DNA of 64,000 nt. Source: Hypericum androsaemum. Taxonomy: Eukaryota > Streptophyta > Magnoliopsida > Malpighiales > Hypericaceae. The DNA lies in contig OZ023194.1 in the NCBI GenBank assembly GCA_963995505.1, positions 10,784,428 through 10,848,427 of the forward strand, given 5' to 3'. The first letter of the stretch is position 1. Every line of letters starts with the position of its first letter. The position numbers were made by a program, and so were the translations under genes. Shown one piece after another: positions 49,567-61,608 of the stretch. Under the pieces are notes generated by a model. It was not told the DNA's origin. It saw only the letters and a program-made list of their open reading frames with translations, and did no database searches.

Positions 49567-52563
49567 CTAATTGGCCTTGACAGGTTTAGTTGTCAGGCCA
49601 AACCCAAATGGGAAGAGAGGATCGTAGTGCTTGTCTCCAACATTCATAGGCAGCTGATCAACACTCTTGAACCATGTCCGAGAAAGCTTCCCCGTGAAGC
49701 CGTAGTCGCCAAATAAAACATCGGTCACACCTTGGCCTTCAGTTCCAGGCAGCCATGCAGCGACCAGGGCGTCGATGGCGCTGACATAAGGAGTAATCAC
49801 AACAGGGCGTCCGGAGATGATGACCACAACACATTTCACTCCTCCACAGACGTTCTGAATGGTGCTTGTGCCGGGGTCAGGAATGGTCAGGTTCATGCTG
49901 TCACCTTGTGTCTCCGCATATGGATGCTCACCGACTACAACGATGGCATACGAGAACTTATTCGACTTGACGTAGTCAATATCCGGATTCTCCTGGTAGA
50001 CAACTTCGGTGCTGTGATCAACGGTGCTTTTGATGGCGCTGAGAATTGTGGTGCCACTGGTGATGTTATTGCCGCTCAACCCTTGCCACTCGATTGTCCA
50101 TCCACCGCATTGGTAGCCCAGATTGTCGGCATGGGCGCCAGCAACAAGAATCTTCTTTGCTTTCTTAGGGAGAGGAAGCAATGGCTTGTCTGCAGGATTG
50201 CCATTCTTCAGCAGCACCAGTGATTTCCTGACGGCTTCTCTTGCCAAGTCTCTGTGCTCCTGTTATGTGGCTTATGCATTAATAAGCTCATTCCCGAAAA
50301 TTGGATGCAAGATACTACTGAAAATACACTAACCTGGCGTCCGAGCTGGTCGACAAGACTGTTATCGGCCATCGGGCTTTCAAATAAGCCCATTGTGAAC
50401 TTCACTCTCAGAATTCTCGACACTGCATCGTCTATTCTGCTCTTGGGGATAATCTTATTCTTCACTTGGTATGTCAGCCCGTCGATGAATTCCGTGTAGT
50501 TGTATGGAACCATGATCTGCAGCATTCCAGGCACAAGAGTTAGAAAACCAGGGTTGCTCAAAGAACAACACAATAAAAAGGTTCTTTCTAACTTTACCAT
50601 GTCAATTCCTGCAGTAATTCCAGCATAAATGGAGTATGAGTAGTTAGCATGTGCTGGAGTGGTGATTCTGTCAATGCCTTGCCAATCTGAGATGACAAAA
50701 CCCTGAGGCAATCCATAGCATGTGCAAGGTTGTTAGTTATCCTGTTCGCGGGACGAAAAAGCGCTCAACGTTACAGAATGATTTGGGTTTACCCTGAAGC
50801 GAAGTGTGTTTTTGAGGAAGCCCGTGACAAGGTCGCGATTGGCATGCATCTTCTGTCCGTTCCAACTCGAGTACGAGACCATCACAGTTGATACACCCTT
50901 GATTATGGAGGTGTAGTAGCCTGCCATATGAATGCTAAGCAAATCATGTCTGCTTGCCACTGTATTGTTCTCGTTAATACCGTCGGTCGTTCCACCATCA
51001 CCGACGTAATGCTTCGCACAAGCTGCAACTTTCTTGCTGTTCACAGTATAATGAGCAGAATATTAGGGCCACAGTCACTTGGTCCATACATGTTAATCAA
51101 GATTCATTCGAATGGACCATGGGAGACCAACAGATATAGCTCGGTCGGGATGGAGACAAGCACGGCCAGGAGACTGGAAAGAGGCAACTAAAGTATCTCT
51201 GGACCACAAGCATGCTCAAACAGGTAATATCTAGACAGAAGTGAGAAGAATGGACCACCAAACCATGATCTTTATATTTGTACAAGTGGGGATTTGATCC
51301 GGTCAAATCTTGAAGCATACTGCTGATAATGTGGGCCTGAGTTTCAATATAATATGCAATTTTTATCTTTCATGTCTGGTGTCTATATGCTAAATGGAAG
51401 CTAATTATAATCATCAATCACAGAGAAGATCAAAGAAGTCAGCATCAACTTGTAACATTATTCAAAACACGTATGTATCATCTATGCAACGACAAAAAGA
51501 AACATCGACCGACAATCAAGAATAACCGAATTTTGAAGACTAAACTTCGGCTAAACATGAGGAGAAGAAGCAAACTTTGACTAATCAGCAAATCCAGGGA
51601 CCAGAAGAAGTGCAGGAAAGACAATTCTAAACGACTCATCTACAATCTGATGGTCACAGTTTTGACGAATCGGAAAGTAAAACACTCTGTAAAGTGATCA
51701 TGTTTGCTTACTTTCCGGCAACGTAAGGAACACCCTTTCGAGATTTGGCAGGGATCTCTCCTTGCAAGCCTGAAACGATTGTAGTCATATCTTGAACAAC
51801 TTTGGGATGTTCACTATAGCTTTCATAGCATCTACCCCATCTTGGATCTCTGCAGACCTGAAGAATCAGGAACACACCATGAAAATCGTATGAAGAAAAT
51901 CGCATCGGCATGTTCGTGTTCAAATCGTAAGTGGAAAATTACCGCTATGCAAGGCGCGAAGACGTATTGAATGCCGGTGGCTCGAACTTCTAGTGCAGTT
52001 GCAGCTCCAATCCTCTGAACAAGGCCAGGATCCCTGGTAGCACCCAAACCAACATTGTGAGGGAAAATGGTTGATTTGTAAACGTTGTTGTGTCCATGGA
52101 CAGCATCTATCCCATAGATCATAGGAATCCCGAGCCGGGTTGAAAGAGACGCCTTTTGATAACCATTCACCATGTTAATCCAAGTCTGAGCAGAAGCCTG
52201 TTTGGCAGGAACACTCCCTCCACCACTCAGAATGCTCCCTAAACCAACAAAACCAAAACCAAAACCAACTCAATACATTTCCCAAGAAGAACAGCCTCAG
52301 CTCTTCTGCTCCATTCAAAACACAAAAACAGAGGAATGATGCTCACCAATGTAGTACTTCTTCATTGCATCAGCAGTGGCAACCTTGAGGTCAATCTGAG
52401 TCATTTGCCCGATCTTTTCCTCCATTGTCATCCGTTTCAGCAAGTCCCTAACCCGAGCATTGACGGGTTTCTTCGGATCCTTGTACTTCATATAACCAGT
52501 AGCTTCTGTGGAGGCTGCACATAGCAGCACCAGCCCCAAGAGGCAAATGGCAAGTCTCGCCAT
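49567..52563 (-). CDS. GH3 beta-D-glucan exohydrolase / beta-glucosidase
   Basis: Seven minus-strand exons give 627 residues: 52347-52563, 51943-52238, 51712-51857, 50793-51036, 50598-50702, 50334-50516 and 49567-50259. Phases agree and there is no stop. Residues 1-21 ([21 protein letters not shown]) are a signal peptide, so the enzyme is secreted to the wall. The N-terminal barrel carries [26 protein letters not shown] and KHYVGDGGT. The nucleophile is Asp307 in [11 protein letters not shown]. The second domain has [13 protein letters not shown], with the likely acid/base Glu near residue 513, followed by [18 protein letters not shown] and PLFPFGFGL. The closest characterised relative is barley beta-D-glucan exohydrolase ExoI, which removes glucose from beta-glucan ends during wall remodelling. 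Confidence 0.95.
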
Positions 52564-52995
52564 TAATCTTCCCCCGCGAACCTCGCCGATGTTCTTCTGC
52601 TAGTTAGAACAAGAAACAGAATGCTTAATGAGACACAGAATGATGCAACAGTACCAACACCACAAGCACTGTTAAATAGAAGCAGTAAAAAACAGCTCAA
52701 AGGTCGTTACTTTCTCGAGATTTAGAGCAGAAACATGGCAAAGGTCAAAACTTTCAAACGAGATCCAAATTAGTGTTATGAAAATCCAAAAGGGTTGTCC
52801 AAAAAACCAGTAAAGGCGACATTTTTATATTCATCCAAGGTATATACACGTTTAGACTCTGGAAGCCATTACCAAAAAAAAAAAAGGACAGCAACTTAAT
52901 TCTACCAACAAAGAGACAAGGACATTGTGCTTGTTGTAGATAAGAAGATAAGAGCTTTACATTACAGGAAGTGAAGTGTCTCTCTCTACTGATAT

Positions 52996-53040
52996 GGAGA
53001 GAGAGAGGGAGAGGGAGAGGGAGAGGGAGAGAGAGAGAGG
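52996..53040. repeat. GA/GGGAGA microsatellite in the GH3 leader
   Basis: A run of GAGAGA and GAGGGA units, read as CT-rich on the transcribed minus strand. CT-rich leaders are common just after plant transcription starts. Confidence 0.85.
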
Positions 53041-53082
53041 AGAGTTGAAATATAGTGGGTTCGAGAGAGGGACGAAGCTGTG

Positions 53083-53092
53083 CTATTTATAG
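53083..53092 (-). promoter_or_regulatory. TATA box of the GH3 gene
   Basis: The minus strand reads CTATAAATAG about 520 bp upstream of the ATG at 52563. Transcription would then start near 53055, and the 5' UTR would include the GAGA tract at 52996-53040. The distance suggests a long leader or a 5' UTR intron. Confidence 0.5.
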
Positions 53093-53494
53093 AATGTAAC
53101 TTGTACTACGAAAAATAAAATAAAATGGGTAAATAATGAGGGATATCATATGCCAAAAAAACGGAAAGTTGAGATTTTAGTAACAATATTTGATTTTCTG
53201 TTATCAACATATTTATCTTCACGTTTCTTTCGAAAATTAAAATACCTTACTTGTCCTTTAAAAAATTAGAGAGAAAAAGTGGGTGTCCTTAAAAATACGG
53301 AAATAATTATATTTTTCATGTATGAGTTTTATACGATAAATAAGATAATTATTTTTTCTGCTGAATAAGTAGTATTTTCTTTTGGATAAAAACAGTTTAC
53401 TACCATGTGTTAGACCCTCTTTTCATGAGTTTTGACTTTTGCTCACATGATTTCGACTTACTGACATGACACAAATAGATGACGTGTCAAATAA

Positions 53495-54451
53495 TTTTAC
53501 AAAATATTCTCATGCAAGAAATTTTTGCTGAAGGTAATGGAGCTATTCTGGATATTAACCTTTTGTCCTGCCACCACTTCATATTTAGTAAAAACAGCCA
53601 TAATCGCATGTAATTTCTCATCAGATGCACGAGCAAAGAGTAAAGAATCATCAGCAAAAAAAAGTGAGTGATCGATGGGGCAGACCTGACAATCCTTGTA
53701 CCATGAATCTAGTGTGTAGCATGCGCATAGTGCGAGAGAGAAGAAAGGCACTCAGTACTAAACAAGAACAAATAATACGAGAGAGGATCCCCATGTCAGA
53801 GACCTCTGCTGGAACATCATTTATTCCAGAAAAGATCACTCAATCCTGTCATATGCTTTCATCATATCAAGTTTGAGAGCACAATAATCTTTTCTGCCTG
53901 TAGTGTGTTTCTCGAAATAGTGGAAGGCCTAAAATATGATGAGGAAATTATCCGTAATAAATCGACCTGGTACAAATGCTCAATGGTTCTCATGTATAAT
54001 ATGAGGTAAAAGCAGTTTAAGCTTGTTAGTTATGGCATTTGTAGCAATTTTCATTACCAGGTTGCAAAGGCTTATGGGTTTAAATTTACTATAGGTAGTT
54101 GAAAGCTTTATCTTTGGAATCAGAGCCAAGATTGTCTGATTTATCGGCCCCGGATCGACGCCTCTAATAAGAATTGATAACACTGCCTTTGTCACCGAAT
54201 CACCAACAAAGTTTCAAAAATTCTGATAAAACATAGGAGGCATACTGTTCAGGCCAGGAGCTTTGGATGGATGCATATGTTGAAGGGCCTCGAATATATC
54301 TTATTTGGAATATGGAGTTGCAAGGCTGGTGTTCATCTCGTCAGTCACTCTTTAGGCTACATGTTTGGTAATGTCCTCCATCTGAACACAACCTATCAAA
54401 GAAAAAAGTGAAACGTAATAGTCCCTAAAGACCTCCTGGATATCTACTTCC
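53495..54451 (-). pseudogene. LINE ORF2 reverse-transcriptase remnant, 3' portion of an element split by a copia insertion
   Basis: Minus-strand translation from 54451 downward gives IQEVFRDYYVSLF, EALQHMHPSKAPGLN, VDPGPINQTILALIPKI, FKPISLCNLVMKIATNAITN, FVPGRFITDN, ALKLDMMKAYDRIE and then, after frameshifts, LFFADDSLLFARA. This is the standard RT order of plant L1-type LINEs, with the FADD catalytic motif kept. Stops and frameshifts show it is dead. The upstream part of the same frame resumes at 60395 on the other side of the copia element. Confidence 0.92.
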
Positions 54452-55321
54452 TGTTGGAATTAAATGACAATCAATGCAAAGGAGGCCCAAGGTAAGAAGG
54501 CCCAAAGTGGAAAGGCCCAAGATTAGAGAGAAACTAATCCCACATTAGAAAATGGCACAAAAATTTCTAAGTATATAAGAAAGAGCTCCAAGCTAGTGTA
54601 ACATTAAGTGTTCTACCTGTAGTGTTGTCCAAGGCTCGTTCGTACCATCCGAGCACAAGCACGAGCACGAGCACGCACAATGGGCACTTTGAGGTGCACT
54701 TTGCACTTCGTACGTGCGCATTGTCGCAAGAAACTGGAGAAACCTTAAGATTTTCGTCCGACTCCGGAAAGCTACAGCCTGTCCCAAAGAAGTACGAGTA
54801 TAACTGCTAGCCGAAGGGGTTTCTCATGAAGGAGTGCGAGTACAGGCTGCTATCCGAAGGGTTGCCTATCCAGAATATCCACCGAAGAGACACGAGCAGA
54901 CAGCTGGCCGAAGAGGTGCCTAAAAGGCAGCCTGCCTGTTGTCCGAAAGGATGTGTCTCCTCAGAACTGCAGGCTTCCACACTCGTGCCCCCTCGGAATT
55001 GCCTGTCTCCAACCCTCCGCAGCCTATAAATAGGCCTCTCCCCCTCATTTACAAATCATCTCGAACACTCATTGCATAAGCATTCATTAGCAATAGTTGT
55101 TTTTCTCTCTCTCTCTCAAGAAAGTTCAGAGTATCTAAAAGGTTCACCGAGGCTTTAAGATTCATTGTGCTACGAACTTGAAGTGCAAAGTTGTTATATC
55201 TTGGGGATGACTGCCATAGCCCATAAGCATTGAATACGAGGCAATAACGTCTTAGGAGAAAAAGTTAAACTCTTGCCTCGACTTAAGGTCCTAATCAAGT
55301 ACACTATTCGGATTATCAATA
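54452..55321 (+). repeat. 5' LTR of the right copia element
   Basis: The 870-bp LTR contains a TATA box (CCTATAAATAG, 55023-55033) and ends at a degraded CAATA, where the 3' copy reads AACA. The adjacent ATCGTAAGACGAG matches the sequence after the LTR of the left element, so it is the conserved primer-site region, whatever tRNA it pairs with. Confidence 0.93.
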
Positions 55322-55350
55322 ATCGTAAGACGAGATTTGTGCACTTGAAG

Positions 55351-56515
55351 ATGGCATCATCAAACTTTGCTCAGGCATCAATCTCGACGGTCCCAGGAAT
55401 TGTCCACGCCGAAAGGCCGGCAAAGTTCAATGGCACCGAGTTCAAGAGGTGACAACAAAAGATGTTATTCTACTTGACAACGCTCAACCTGGTCTGATTC
55501 TTGAAGGAAGAGGCTTCGAAGGTGGCAGAAAATGAGGCTGATCAACAAAAGATCAATGCTCTCGATGCTTGGAGTCATAGCGACTTCCTATATCGTAACT
55601 ACATCCTGAATAGATTAGACGATACCCTCTACAATGTCTACGCAGTAACCGCGACTGCAAAAGAATTATGGGATTCTCTAGAGAAGAAGTACAAGATGAA
55701 AGATGCTGGGTTGAAGAAATTTATCGTCGGGAGATTCCTCGACTTCAAGATGGTTGATTCCAAAAAGGTCATAGACCAAGTGCAAGAGTTGCAACTAATT
55801 CTGCATGAGATTCATACCGAAGGAATGCAACTGAGTGAGTCATTCTAAGTGGCAGCACTGATTGAAAAGCTACCACCCCTGTGGAAGGATTTCAAGAACT
55901 ACCTCAAGCATAAGAAAGGATATGGGCCTTGAGGACCTGATTGTGAGACTGAGGATTGAGGAAGATAACTGAAAGTCCGAAGTCAAGAACAACAGGGCTA
56001 ACTCTGAAGCCAAGGTACATCTCGCTGAAGGTGGTACCGGCAAGAAGAGGAAGAAGTTCGGCAATAAGCAGGAGATGCAAGAGCCAAAGCAGAAGAAGGC
56101 CAAGAAAATCAAGGACAACGGCTTCAATTGCGACAAGCTCGATCACATGGCAAAGAATTATCGTCTACCAAAGAAGGACAATCGTGTGAAAGCCAATTTG
56201 GCCGAAGATCTGTCTGAGCTAGATCTATCCATCGTGGTATTTAAAGCTAATTTGGTAGATAACCCAAGAGAGTGGTTCGTCGACACAGGGACAACCTGCC
56301 ATATCTGCTCAGACAAGGAGATGTTCTCGACCTATATCCCGATCACCGGACGAAACCTATGTATGGGTAACTCTGCAACTTCCAAGGTAATCGAATTAGG
56401 TAAGGTAGTCGTGAAGCTGACCTCGTGCAAAGAGCTGACCCTCAAGGATGTACTGCATGTCCCAGACATCCATAAGAATCTGGCATCCAGCTCCCTGTTA
56501 AGCAAAGCCGGGTTG
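55351..56515 (+). pseudogene. copia gag and protease, broken
   Basis: The reading frame from ATG 55351 has a TGA in place of Trp (about 55450) and another in place of Arg near 55496. Further stops and a small frameshift follow near 55846-55975. The gag-like region ([20 protein letters not shown]) matches the left element residue for residue over long stretches. The protease motif [11 protein letters not shown] lies near 56281-56313. Confidence 0.92.
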
Positions 56516-56530
56516 TAGCTAGTTTTTGAA

Positions 56531-57360
56531 GTGGATAAGTTTGTATTGACCAAAGCTGGTACATTTGTAGGAAAGGGTTACCTAGATGGGGGACTCTTCA
56601 AGTTGAATGTAATGAATGTACAACGTACCTTTCAGGGCCAGAATAAAGTTGTTAGTTCTTCTTACTTAGCTGAGTGTTCTAACTTATGTCATGATAGATT
56701 AAGACATATAAATTTAAGCTCACTAAGAAAGCTGGTAAGTTTAAATTTATTGACTAAACTAGAGTTTAACCTAAATGATAAATGTGAAGTATGTGTTGAG
56801 GAAAAAATGGCCAAAGCACATTTTTACTCAGTGGAAAGAAGTACAACACCTTTAGAGTTAATTCATAATGACGTCTACAATATGAATCACGTACAAACTA
56901 GATGTGAAAAAAAGTATTTTATCATATTTATTGATGATTGCACAAGATACTGCTACGTATATCTCTTGAAAGGAAAGGATGAAGCTTTCGAAGCCTTCAA
57001 GAGTTATAAGAATGAGGTTGAAAATTAACTTAGCAATAAAATCAAAATAATTCGAAGTGATAGAGGGGGAGAATATGTAACTCTGTTTGAGGAATTATGC
57101 CAACAAAATGGCATTATTCATTAGACAACTGCTCTATACTTACCTTAATCAAATGGCGTAGCTGAACGAAAGAATCAAACTCTTAAGGAGATGATGAATG
57201 CTATATTGATTAGCTAGGGCTTACCCCAGAATATGTGGGGGAAAGTTGTGCTCTCAGCTAACCAAATTCTAAATAAATTGCCACACAAGAAAAGGGATAA
57301 AATCCCATATGAACTATGGAAAGAGAGAAGCCTTCCTATGGTTACCTTAAAGTGTAGGGG
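56531..57360 (+). pseudogene. copia integrase, broken
   Basis: HDRLRHINLSSL and CEVC form the HHCC zinc finger. Unlike the left element, the spacing here is normal, which gives the ancestral state without the minisatellite. The catalytic core follows ([35 protein letters not shown]). Stops occur after EVEN, IIH, LYLP, LIS and LKV. Confidence 0.92.
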
Positions 57361-57396
57361 TGCCTAGCTAAGGTAGAAATACCTCCGCCTAAAAGG

Positions 57397-59299
57397 ATGA
57401 GAATAGGATTCAAGATCGTTGACTGCATCTTTATCGAATATGCCTACAACAGTAGCGCATATCGATTTCTATTGCACAAGTCTAAAAATTATGAAATCAA
57501 CGAGGGAATGGTTATAGAATCAAGAAATGCGATATTCTTTGAGAATACCTTTCCTAATAAGGAAATGAAAGAAGTAAGCTCTAATAAGAGGACTTATGAG
57601 GCTACACAAGGTTTTGATCAAGATGCTCAGGAACCTAGATGTGATAAGAGGACCAAGGTAGCTAAGTCGTTTAGTCCAGATTTTCTAACATACATGTTAG
57701 AAAATGAACCTAGGACAATCCAAGAAGCATTGTCTAGTCCAGATGCTCCTCTCTGAAAAGAAGCTATCAACAGTGAGATAGAGTCCATCATGCACAACCA
57801 CACATAGGAAATCGTAGATCTCCCACCAGGTTGTAAACTTTTAGGTTACAAGTAGATCATTAAAAGGAAATACAAAGCTGATGGATCAATCGATAAGTAC
57901 AAAGCTCGGTTGGTAGCCAGAGGATTTAAACAGAAAGAAGGATATGATTACTTTGACACGTATTTTCCGGTCTTAAGAATCACATCTATTAAAGTGCTCA
58001 TAGCCATTGTAGCACTCTATATCCTCGAGATACATTAGATGGATGTGAAAATAGCTTTCCTAAGTGGAGAACTAGAAGAGAAAATATATATGGAACAACC
58101 TGAAGGGTTTGTTGCCCTCGGATAAGAGCATAAAATATGCAAACTAGTCAAGTCATTGTACGAACTAAAACATGCGCCGAAACAATTGCATGAGAAATTT
58201 GACAGAACAATGATGTCAAATGGCTTTAAGATAAATGAGTGTGATAAATGTATATACATTAAAGGTACACCTGATACTTACATGATTGTATGTCTGTATG
58301 TAGACGACATGCTAATCATGGGAAGCAGTAATGATCTTATTGTAAAAATACGAACATATTAAAGAACGACTTTAACATGAAAGATATGGGTCTAGCTGAT
58401 GTCATACTGGGGATCAAAATCTCTAGGACGACTAAAATAATTATCTTGTCACAATCTTATTATATTGAGAATGTACTCAAGAAATTCAAAGCTTTTGACA
58501 AACCTCTGGCTAAGAATCTGGTAGAGGGGACCCAATATCTCAACCGAGATATGCTAGCATCATTGGAAGCATGATGTACTTGACTCTACATTTAGCTAAA
58601 AATAGAGGGGACCCAGTATCTCAACCGAAATATGCTAGCATCATTGGAAGCCTGATGTACTTGACAAATTGTACACACCCTGATATTGCATATTCAGTTA
58701 GTAAGTTTAGTAGATTCATAAGCAATCCAGGAAATGATCACTAGCTAGCTCTAGAAAGGGTTCTAAAGTACCTAAAACATACTTTGAACCATGACATACT
58801 TTATACTAGATATCCAGCTGTATTGGAAGGATACAGTGATGCGAATTAGATATCGGACACTAAAGACTCCAAATCTACTAGTGGTTACGTGTTCACCATA
58901 AGTGGAGGGGTTGTGTCCTGAAAATCTTCTAAATAAACGTGCATAGCTCGATCCACCATCGAGTCAGAATTTATAGCACTAGATAAAGCTAGAGAAGAAG
59001 CTGAATGACTTAGAAACTTCCTAGAGGATATTCCTTGTTGGAACAAACATGTACCTCTTGTATTGATACATTGTGATAGCATATCAGCAATCGGGAGAGC
59101 ACAGAGTACTATATATTATGGTAAATCTCGACACATCCGTAGGAGACACTATGCCGTTAGACAATTGATTTGTAGTGGTGTAATTACTATTGAGTATGTA
59201 AAGATCAAAGACAACATAGCTGATCCTTTGACGAACGGAATCAACAGAGATCAAATGTATAATGCAGTAAGGAGAATTGGGTTAAAACCCACACATTAA
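57397..59299 (+). pseudogene. copia reverse transcriptase and RNase H, broken
   Basis: RT motifs are present from KYKARLVARGFKQ to the YVDD box (LYVDDMLIMGSSND, about 58295-58340). RNase H sequence ends ADPLTNGINRDQM near 59255. Stops replace Trp and Gln codons at several places (for example after HNHT, GYK and EIH). A 62-bp segment is duplicated at 58523-58584 and 58604-58665. Confidence 0.92.
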
Positions 59300-59794
59300 A
59301 AATGTTCATAGTGATAACTCAACCATGATGAGTGGAGATCCCACAAATTTAATTCAATGAGACAACTAAGTTATGGATAGTTGAGATGATCACTTGAAAC
59401 CCATCCCATTCTTAGAAGTTGCTCAAGTACTAATCTGCAGAGGTGTGGTAAGGTTAAGTGTTTACACTTTTAATGATTCCTATACCAGATAAAGGTAGAG
59501 TATGGCAGGATACTCCCGATAGGAGATCACATATATAAGTGTGAAGTGAGGCCACTTTAAATAGAAAAATACTTATGAATCTAAGATAAGGTCCATGGCC
59601 GAAACGGACACAAGGTGAGAACTAAGGATATTAGAGATATCATTGTGTAAATATTATTGTCTTAGTTTACATAAAAAGATGACCAGTTCAAGACATCGCG
59701 TTCACTGAGCAGCAAGTAAATTCGATAACATCTTACTAGAGAAGGTACAAAGCCGTAAGCTACCTATCTCGATGCAATGATAACTCGTCAGAAC

Positions 59795-59888
59795 TTTTCT
59801 TAAAAGTATCAGCATGCATTAATCATCATTCATGTGGGGGATTTTCTTAAAAGTATCAGCATACATTAATCATCATTCATGTGGAAGA
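59795..59888 (+). repeat. Duplicated polypurine-tract region before the 3' LTR
   Basis: A 47-bp unit occurs twice in tandem (59795-59841 and 59842-59888). Each copy ends in a polypurine tract (GTGGGGGA, then GTGGAAGA). The second copy abuts the LTR start TGTTGG at 59890. The better purine tract is therefore the one not used by the present LTR boundary. Confidence 0.88.
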
Positions 59889-59889
59889 T

Positions 59890-60389
59890 TGTTGGAATTA
59901 AATGACAATCAATACAAAGGAGGCCCAAGGTAGGAAGACCCAAGGTTGGAGTGAAACCAATCCCACATTGGAAAATGGCACAAAAAATTTCAAGTATATA
60001 AGGAGGAGCTCCAAGCTAGTGTAACATTAAGTGTTCCACCTGGAGTACTGTCCAAGGCTGGTTGCGAGGATGGTGTGAAGCACCATCTGAGCACGCACAC
60101 AGACAGGATGCAATGGGCATTTTGAGGCGCACTTTGCACGTGCGCATCGTCGCGAGGAGCTGGAGGAGCCTTAAGATTTTTGCCTAACTTCGGAAAGCTA
60201 CAGTCTGCCCTGAAGAAGTACGAGTATAAGCCGCTAGCCGAAGGGGTGCCTCACGAAGGAGTGCGAGTACAGACTGCTGGCCGAAGAGGTGCTTGAAGGG
60301 CAGCCTACATGTTGTCCGAAAGGTTGTGTCAGTTAAACTCTTGCCTCGACTTAAGATCATAATCAAGTACACCATCCAGATTATTAACA
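59890..60389 (+). repeat. 3' LTR of the right copia element, shortened
   Basis: It is 500 bp against 870 bp for the 5' LTR. Two deletions explain most of the difference: about 305 bp corresponding to 54958-55262 (including the TATA box) and about 60 bp in the preceding repeat-rich part. It shares a block around CGTGCGCATCGTCGCGAGGA with the LTR of the left element. Confidence 0.92.
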
Positions 60390-60394
60390 ATTCC

Positions 60395-60690
60395 ACTGAC
60401 ACCTCTACTCCCTAAATATTTTGTGTTCCCAAGATTTTGTTCCTAATACGTCTATGACTCGTTTTTTGATGGAAAAAACGAGTATTCCTATCTCCCTCCC
60501 TAAGCGAGTCTACCCTTGACCACTGCACCCACATCACCTCCCTCGCCAATAACTCGTCCTAAGCTTTAAGGCAATTAGTCAATCTCTCCTTGGTATCTGC
60601 CGATTGTTGTAGGGATTGGAGGGTACGGATGTCCTCCTCGATGCTGCATAGCTGATTTTGTACATGCCTGAATCATTACATTTTAAGAAG
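60395..60690 (-). pseudogene. LINE ORF2 remnant, 5' portion of the copia-split element
   Basis: The minus strand reads REVMWVQWSRVDSLREGDRN, then TRFFHQKTSHRRIRNKI, the well-known segment just before the RT in plant LINE ORF2. It joins in frame to the IQEVFRDYYVSLF segment at 54451 once the copia element and one 5-bp duplication copy are removed. One stop is present (after LGTQNI). Confidence 0.9.
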
Positions 60691-61599
60691 ATATTTTGAA
60701 AAACTTTTCCCTAAAGAGATAACGAATAGGGCAATTGCCACCACTTGAGGTCAACGAATGCGGCTGCGGTCAACCAAAATCCAAAAGGCTGCCTTTTTTT
60801 ACGGGTTTTTCTGCCTTTCAGATCTCTTCTCCTTAAGCAAAATTAATAAATAAAGGAAAAAAAATCACATCCCACCATGATGGGCGTAAGCTGCCAATCA
60901 ATTCTCATCTGATTTGGTTTCCCAGTAACTGGATAAAGTTTTCGAACAAAATGGATCTTATTAATAAAAAATTAATTTCATTGCTGGTTTTACTGGAATT
61001 TGCCTCAGTAGGGATCGAGATGGGACTTGTTTACGTGTAATATAATTAAGTTGACGATTTCGCCATTTTGAAATAGTACAGACAAATTAACATCATATTA
61101 AGCTGGATTTCGTTGACAGACAGTTGTTGATGCTCTTTATATCGTATTTGGAATAATAATTAATAGTATTATTTATAAGTAAAAATATCATTTACTATTC
61201 TAAGATGACATGGTTAATTTTGGAAGAAAATAATAACATTTTCTTTTCAATTTCTATTTTAGAGGTTAATCAAGCGACATTGTGAATTTTTTAATCTATA
61301 ATATCCGGTGTGAAATTCGAAAATAAGTTAGGACAATTCTCTTAATAATGTCTATCAATATTTGTAATGCTTGAAAAAAAATACCTCATTGATTAAATCA
61401 AACTCTATTAATACTTAGAGCAACTGCCGATGATATAGAAAGGATTAATAGATAATTGCGAATCTAATCAAAAGATCTTGTACGTGGCTATTGCAACATC
61501 AATGATTTAGCCAACGTGTAGACATCATCTTTACAACCCCACGTGGAATATAATAACATAAGTTCAAACTTCAAGTTGGAAAATCTTCTCTTCAGTTAT
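60691..61599. other. Intergenic, no gene seen
   Basis: AT-rich sequence between the LINE remnant and a Mutator-like element; nothing further can be supported. Confidence 0.5.
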
Positions 61600-61608
61600 T
61601 TAAAAAAA

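Larger units (their letters stand above)
54452..60389 (+). mobile_element. Complete but inactivated Ty1-copia LTR retrotransposon
   Basis: The 5' LTR (54452-55321) and 3' LTR (59890-60389) both start TGTTGGAATTAAATGACAAT and end in the same context. The target duplication is CTTCC (54447-54451) and ATTCC (60390-60394). Inside, gag starts at 55351, followed by a degenerate zinc knuckle ([11 protein letters not shown]), protease ([11 protein letters not shown]), integrase ([31 protein letters not shown]), reverse transcriptase (KARLVARGFKQ, LYVDDMLIMGSS) and RNase H (near 59060-59290). The gag-pol order, with integrase before RT, defines copia. Many in-frame stops replace Trp, Gln or Arg codons, so no protein is made. 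Confidence 0.96.
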
